Positions 61,501 through 64,000 of a stretch of DNA of 64,000 nt are shown here, one piece after another (the stretch's first letter is position 1; the number at the start of each line of letters is the position of its first letter). The DNA is taken from the NCBI GenBank assembly GCA_026391775.1, contig JAPLDK010000030.1:1-64000 (forward strand). The letters are read 5' to 3'. Under the pieces are notes generated by a model. That model was not told the origin of the DNA. It searched no databases and was given only the letters and a program-made list of their open reading frames with translations. The position numbers were made by a program, and so were the translations under genes. This DNA comes from Bacteroidota bacterium. GTDB lineage: Bacteria > Bacteroidota > Bacteroidia > Bacteroidales > FEN-979.

Positions 61501-61614
61501 AAATCCATTGGTTACTACTGCCGCCTGGCGGGAAAAGTCTTTACGGCAGGAAAATATAAGGCTGAGAAATATGACAAGGAGGATGAAATATCCCAGGAAA
61601 AGCCGGGTTTTCAT
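58549..61614 (-). CDS. Giant FISUMP (Fibrobacter succinogenes major paralogous domain) surface lipoprotein with eight repeats
   Basis: 1021 residues. Lipobox SLIFSC (Cys23) marks a surface-type lipoprotein. Eight repeats of ~95 residues (about 35-790), each with a Thr/Ser-rich strand, G-G-x-V-x-x-D/N-G-G-A-x-V-x-x-R-G-V/F-C-W-S, S/D-G-x-G-x-G-x-F/Y-x-S-x-x-x-G-L and Y-Y-x-R-A-Y-A-x-N-x-x-G-T/I-x-Y-G (fibronectin-III-like). The C-terminal FISUMP domain (about 800-1021) has VYNTVLIGTQCWMKENLNVG, YQWDEMMQYTTSEGTKGICP, NWHLPSDAEWATLTSYLG and NGFSARCVKN. Predicted adhesin-like surface protein; ligand unknown. Six of the repeats are close to one another, suggesting gene conversion or duplication. 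Confidence 0.92.
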   Translation of the reverse strand: MKTRLFLGYFILLVIFLSLIFSCRKDFSRQAAVVTNGFDKPSATASGKVIDMGKGPMADHGFCWDTNGFPNLSSQTKSLGPVTQTGNYTSVLDSLRPNKIYYIKAFILVNGSPEYGELLSFLTPDLPTVLTDSVYNITDSSAVSENNITADGGASVLSRGTCWGKNPGPGLSGEHSSDGTGTGKFTSNISKLNAGSKYYIRAYAKNFYGIRYGEEIVLNTVQTATLPIISTSDITSMQINSAVSGGNVQSDGGAIVTARGVCWSTNPYPTINDSKTTDGAGTGSYTSNLSGLTANTKYYLRAWATNSKGTGYGEEKSFTTLPNPGIPAVTTSAVTGITSTTATSGGVVLDDGGASVTSRGVCWSTNPSPTTSDSKTNDGSGPGSFSSQITGLNNGTKYYVRAYAVNSVGTAYGNEIGFTAGQSITTPTVTTTEVVNISQTTAGCGGNVTSDGGASVTARGVCWSIFDNPTITNSHTTDGSGTGGFISSVTGLFSATTYYIRAYATNSAGTSYGNTRIFTTLQEVTFASVTTAPVTNITNNSATSGGTVTNDGGATVTTRGVCWSTGYNPTIADPHTSDGSGTGSFTSQITGLQSNTFYRVRAYATNSAGTAYGNQQTFSTLQDPILPTVTTTQPLNITQTTATSGGTVMSDGGSPVSARGVCWSTSPGPTTANSHTLDGTGTGSFVSNLTGLTPGTQYYVRAYATNGVGTAYGNEYIFITQSAATLPTLTTTAATNITQTTATSGGNVTFDGGSSVSARGVCWSTTSNPTTTNSHTSDGSGTGTFVSNLTGLTANTLYYVRAYATNGVGTAYGNEVTFTTLPLPWQCGDTIQYTGQVYNTVLIGTQCWMKENLNVGTMIAGTQNQTNNNIIEKYCYNDDTSYCSVYGGLYQWDEMMQYTTSEGTKGICPINWHLPSDAEWATLTSYLGSASIAGGKMKETGTLHWSPPNTGATNSSGFTALPGGAHGGGFGSLTYYAHVWSSSQNGSSGCAYVRNLNYADVTVEVYCYDKSNGFSARCVKN

Positions 61615-61741
61615 AATGTTATCGTTAGGCGATGGACAAACAAATATACAGAAAAATAATCTGAATAGGAGGGAGAATGATAAATTTTTAATGGCTGTTA
61701 TGTAGTTCAGAATTCATACTACACAGCAACACTATAATATA

Positions 61742-62158
61742 TCAATCCCTGCCTTTCAGATATATCACCGGGCTCATAACCGACAACCGGCTGTGTTTGT
61801 AATCCCGGGTGTTTCGGGTAATTAATATTTTGATCTGCGGATGGCTTTCTGCGGTAAAATTCTGCAGTGCGTCTTCAAAACCGGAGAATCCGGAATGAAG
61901 TGACATCATTAAAATTCCGGGAGGTATATCGGCCAGTTCAATGATGGTTTCAAGTTTTGCAAATAACTCAAGGATTTTCCTGTGAGTGGCATGTTTCCTG
62001 AGGATATAATATGCATTGCTGAAGGTTAACAGTGAAACATATGCCTTCAATTCTTTTTTTTCGGCCAGTGTAAGTATTTCGGCAGCATGGGATGAGTGGG
62101 GAACCCTGCCGGTAAGAAAATCAAGGATGATATCGGTATCGAGGAAAATGTGGTCCAT
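61742..62158 (-). CDS. PIN-domain toxin
   Basis: 138 residues. VapC-like RNase fold: IFLDTDIILDFLTGR with the first two acidic residues, GFSGFEDALQNFTAES with the central Glu/Asp, and ILITRNTRDYKHS near the C-terminus. PIN toxins cleave tRNA or rRNA when the antitoxin is lost. It starts 1 nt after the antitoxin stop codon, so the two are translationally linked. Both are transcribed toward the FISUMP gene. Confidence 0.88.
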   Translation of the reverse strand: MDHIFLDTDIILDFLTGRVPHSSHAAEILTLAEKKELKAYVSLLTFSNAYYILRKHATHRKILELFAKLETIIELADIPPGILMMSLHSGFSGFEDALQNFTAESHPQIKILITRNTRDYKHSRLSVMSPVIYLKGRD

Positions 62159-62159
62159 C

Positions 62160-62411
62160 TTATTTGTACTTTTCCCGGAGGGCTGAAGTTAAGGCTTCTT
62201 TATAATCAATGCCTTCGGGAAGCCTTACAGAGCCGATCAGTGATCTCACCAGGGGTGTATAGTTCCCTTCACTCTTATTCTGATCTGCTGCGGTGACAGA
62301 TCGAAGATAATTTTCGACCATTCCTGAAAGACTCTGGCCTGATTCTTTTGCAGCAATTTTAGCTTTCACGATGATATCCTTCTCAATTGTTAATGTTAAC
62401 TTTATATTCAT
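62160..62411 (-). CDS. DUF6364-type ribbon-helix-helix antitoxin
   Basis: 83 residues. N-terminal ribbon-helix-helix: strand IKLTLTIEKDIIVKAKIAAK, then SGQSLSGMVENYLRSV. The C-terminal half (RSLIGSVRLPEGIDYKEALT) presumably binds and blocks the PIN toxin. Such antitoxins dimerise through the strand and bind operator repeats in the promoter; a matching inverted repeat lies 2 nt upstream of the start codon. Confidence 0.87.
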   Translation of the reverse strand: MNIKLTLTIEKDIIVKAKIAAKESGQSLSGMVENYLRSVTAADQNKSEGNYTPLVRSLIGSVRLPEGIDYKEALTSALREKYK

Positions 62412-62413
62412 TG

Positions 62414-62443
62414 CACGTATAATTATGAATATAAATATACGTG
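62414..62443. promoter_or_regulatory. Candidate toxin-antitoxin operator
   Basis: CACGTATA (62414-62421) and TATACGTG (62436-62443) form a perfect 8-nt inverted repeat with a 14-nt AT-rich spacer; the arms are centred 22 nt apart, two helical turns. Placed just upstream of the antitoxin start, it is a likely site for autoregulation. Binding is inferred from family habit. Confidence 0.6.
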
Positions 62444-62539
62444 TATTATGGTAAGTTTACAAATTTCACTGTGATTATTTTTTAATTCAGGAAACTGAAA
62501 TTGTTATTAATCCGGGAAAGATGTGAAATTGGCAGGTTT

Positions 62540-63214
62540 TCAGGAATTTTTTGTTGCCCTGAGTATATGCCTTTTACCCGGAGGGCCCGGGAGTTTTTCA
62601 ACAAGGAAACCAGCAGTTTTCATTGCCCTCCGCACTTCTCCTTTAGCCGAATAGGTGACCAGGATACCCCCTGGTTTCATAGTATTGTATAGCTTGATAA
62701 AGATGCAGGCAGTCCAGAGTTCAGGCTGGGTCGCAGGTGAGAAAGCATCAAAATAAACAAGATCAAAGCATTCCAGGAGAGGTGAATAATCTTCAAGTTT
62801 CTGATGAATTTTATGAAGGCGGAAGTACCTGCTGATCTCCTCTGTCATTCCCCATGGTGCAAGATGCAGCTTTCCGAAGATCGCTGTATAATCTATGGAG
62901 CAAAGCCGCAGCGGATAATTCAACTGTTCCCAGGTATCCCTTTCAAGCGGAAAGGCTTCGATTGCTGTATATTCAACCGGTTTGCCCAATGTTTCTGCCT
63001 CCATCAGGGTAAGAAGGGCATTCAGCCCGGTGCCGAAGCCGATTTCCAGGACGCTGATACTGTTCAGCTTCTGAACAATATGCATCAGGCCGGCCCCGAT
63101 AAAAACATGCCTGGATTCCTGAATGGCCCCGTGAGTTGAATGATAGGTTTCATTCAGAACCGGGTCAAAGACTGTATGAGATTGATCGTTGGTTTGGACA
63201 ACCCTAAGGGCCAA
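62540..63214 (-). CDS. mnmD: tRNA (5-methylaminomethyl-2-thiouridine) methyltransferase, MnmD type
   Basis: 224 residues. Rossmann methyltransferase related to the N-terminal half of MnmC; it methylates the aminomethyl group on U34 of certain tRNAs. Motifs: LNETYHSTHGAIQESRHVFI, SAM-binding SVLEIGFGTGLNALLTLM, VYFDAFSPATQPELWT, GGILVTYSAKGEVRRAMKTA, GPPGKRHILRA. The FAD-oxidase half of MnmC is absent, as in stand-alone MnmD. Start is TTG at 63214: an in-frame TAA lies upstream and no earlier in-frame ATG exists, while the N-terminus matches the family. Confidence 0.9.
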   Translation of the reverse strand: MALRVVQTNDQSHTVFDPVLNETYHSTHGAIQESRHVFIGAGLMHIVQKLNSISVLEIGFGTGLNALLTLMEAETLGKPVEYTAIEAFPLERDTWEQLNYPLRLCSIDYTAIFGKLHLAPWGMTEEISRYFRLHKIHQKLEDYSPLLECFDLVYFDAFSPATQPELWTACIFIKLYNTMKPGGILVTYSAKGEVRRAMKTAGFLVEKLPGPPGKRHILRATKNS

Positions 63215-63258
63215 TTGACATTGATTTTAATTGATAATACTCAGTTTTTTAATGGCAA

Positions 63259-64000
63259 TCATCCATTATTCTTGGCAGGTAAAGTAAAATAAAAGGTGGT
63301 TCCTTTACCTACTTCGCTCTCAACCCAAAGCTTTCCATTATGTTTATCGATGAACTCCTGACATATTATCAATCCCAAACCTGTGCTGGGTTCGTTTTCG
63401 GTGCCTTTACGTCGGGTATCTATATCCAATTTGAAAAGATTGTCGGCTAAGCTTTTACTCATTCCTATACCTGTATCTTTTATGGAAATCTCAAGCCAAC
63501 TATCCGGAATTGGCTTTGCTTCAATGATTACTTTCCCGCCTTTTGGTGTAAACTTCACGGCATTGGTGCATAAATTTCGGAGGATGCCACCCAGCATATT
63601 CTCATCGGCATAAACAACCAGATCTTCCGGAACGTTACAGCAGATCTCAATTTCTTTTTTATTAGCCGATTCCAGAACCAACAATCTATTCTCTGAAACT
63701 TTCGGCATTAATAAAAATGATACAGGCGTAAAAGTGGTCAAACCTCTTTCCAACAGCGACCACTCTAATAGGTTCTCAAGCAAACTATAGAGATTTGTAG
63801 CAGACTTTCTCATGGTGAGGGCGATTTTTTGAATCTCCTCAAGGCTCATTAAATGCAGTTCTTCAGCCATCATTTTGGTAAATCCAAGGAAGGCATTGAA
63901 CGGGCTTCGCAAGTCGTGGGCGATAATTGAGAAGAATTTGTCTTTTTCGGCATTTGCCTTGATCAGTTGTTCATTTTTAAGACTTAATTCTTCCTCCGCA
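63259..64000 (-). CDS. Sensor histidine kinase, C-terminal part (5' end outside the window)
   Basis: About 246 residues visible; the frame runs off the window edge. A coiled-coil of Glu/Lys residues leads into the HisKA dimerisation helix with the phospho-acceptor His in KDKFFSIIAHDLRSPF. The HATPase_c domain follows: N box NMLGGILRNLCTNAVKFTPK, G1 box IKDTGIGMSKSLADNLFK, and G2 box STGLGLIICQEFIDKHNGKL, ending GKGTTFYFTLPAK. Autophosphorylates in response to an unseen N-terminal sensor domain and passes the phosphate to a response regulator not in the window. Confidence 0.93.
   Translation of the reverse strand, partial: AEEELSLKNEQLIKANAEKDKFFSIIAHDLRSPFNAFLGFTKMMAEELHLMSLEEIQKIALTMRKSATNLYSLLENLLEWSLLERGLTTFTPVSFLLMPKVSENRLLVLESANKKEIEICCNVPEDLVVYADENMLGGILRNLCTNAVKFTPKGGKVIIEAKPIPDSWLEISIKDTGIGMSKSLADNLFKLDIDTRRKGTENEPSTGLGLIICQEFIDKHNGKLWVESEVGKGTTFYFTLPAKNNG

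Overview
The window looks like a chromosome segment of a Bacteroidota species, probably class Bacteroidia and possibly Bacteroidales. Evidence is the many large secreted proteins ending in type IX secretion (T9SS) sorting domains (FPNP/YPNP...G-Y-L-R/K endings), the run rsgA-CBS-Omp85-nadK-DUF6089-uppS-bamA-ompH-ompH, a GT117/DUF2723 membrane glycosyltransferase, DUF4369 and FISUMP proteins, and candidate promoters of the Bacteroidetes TTTG-N17-21-TAnnTTTG type. I cannot assign a genus.

Layout. 0-5.7 kb: secreted enzymes and surface proteins (5'-end fragment of a large surface protein, an S41 peptidase, a class-C beta-lactamase-like lipoprotein, a Kelch-repeat protein). 5.8-10.0 kb: a three-gene operon coding for an exported caspase-like/PEGA/FGE protein, a CHASE2 membrane sensor and a FecR-like exported partner. 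10.0-12.3 kb: an AT-rich accessory stretch with one unrecognised protein behind a long, probably structured leader, a 15-nt inverted repeat and decayed gene remnants, closed by a terminator and tRNA-Gln. 12.6-29.0 kb: core housekeeping and envelope genes (GT117, lgt, a glycosyltransferase, dprA, rsgA, nadK, uppS, bamA, two skp/ompH). 29-36.8 kb: a minus-strand run sucA - T9SS cargo - small protein - sucB - nadB. 36.9-42.3 kb: GT39, an FG-GAP surface protein and DsbD. 42.6-44.5 kb: a second CHASE2/partner pair. 44.5-53.3 kb: tilS, a Ycf48-like surface protein, korBA with a divergent mini-ferredoxin, lpxH, a DUF4369 lipoprotein and a NUDIX enzyme. 53.3-57.5 kb: a second exported caspase preceded by a helically phased GAGCC repeat array, an AlbA_2/HATPase regulator-like protein and an envelope protein. 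57.6-64 kb: a PIN-like protein, a large FISUMP lipoprotein, a DUF6364/PIN toxin-antitoxin pair, mnmD and a partial histidine kinase.

How it fits together. Central metabolism is represented by 2-oxoglutarate dehydrogenase (sucA/sucB) and by a ferredoxin-linked 2-oxoacid oxidoreductase (korAB), two redox routes for the same type of substrate. The envelope genes (bamA, skp, lgt, lpxH, uppS, dsbD) build the outer membrane through which the T9SS cargo is exported. The most unusual material is the pair of exported caspase loci together with two CHASE2/FecR-like sensor pairs, a candidate envelope surveillance or signalling system. A second unusual point is that two otherwise unrelated genes (4.47 and 10.75 kb) share a promoter-leader-motif architecture that suggests a common cis-acting RNA.
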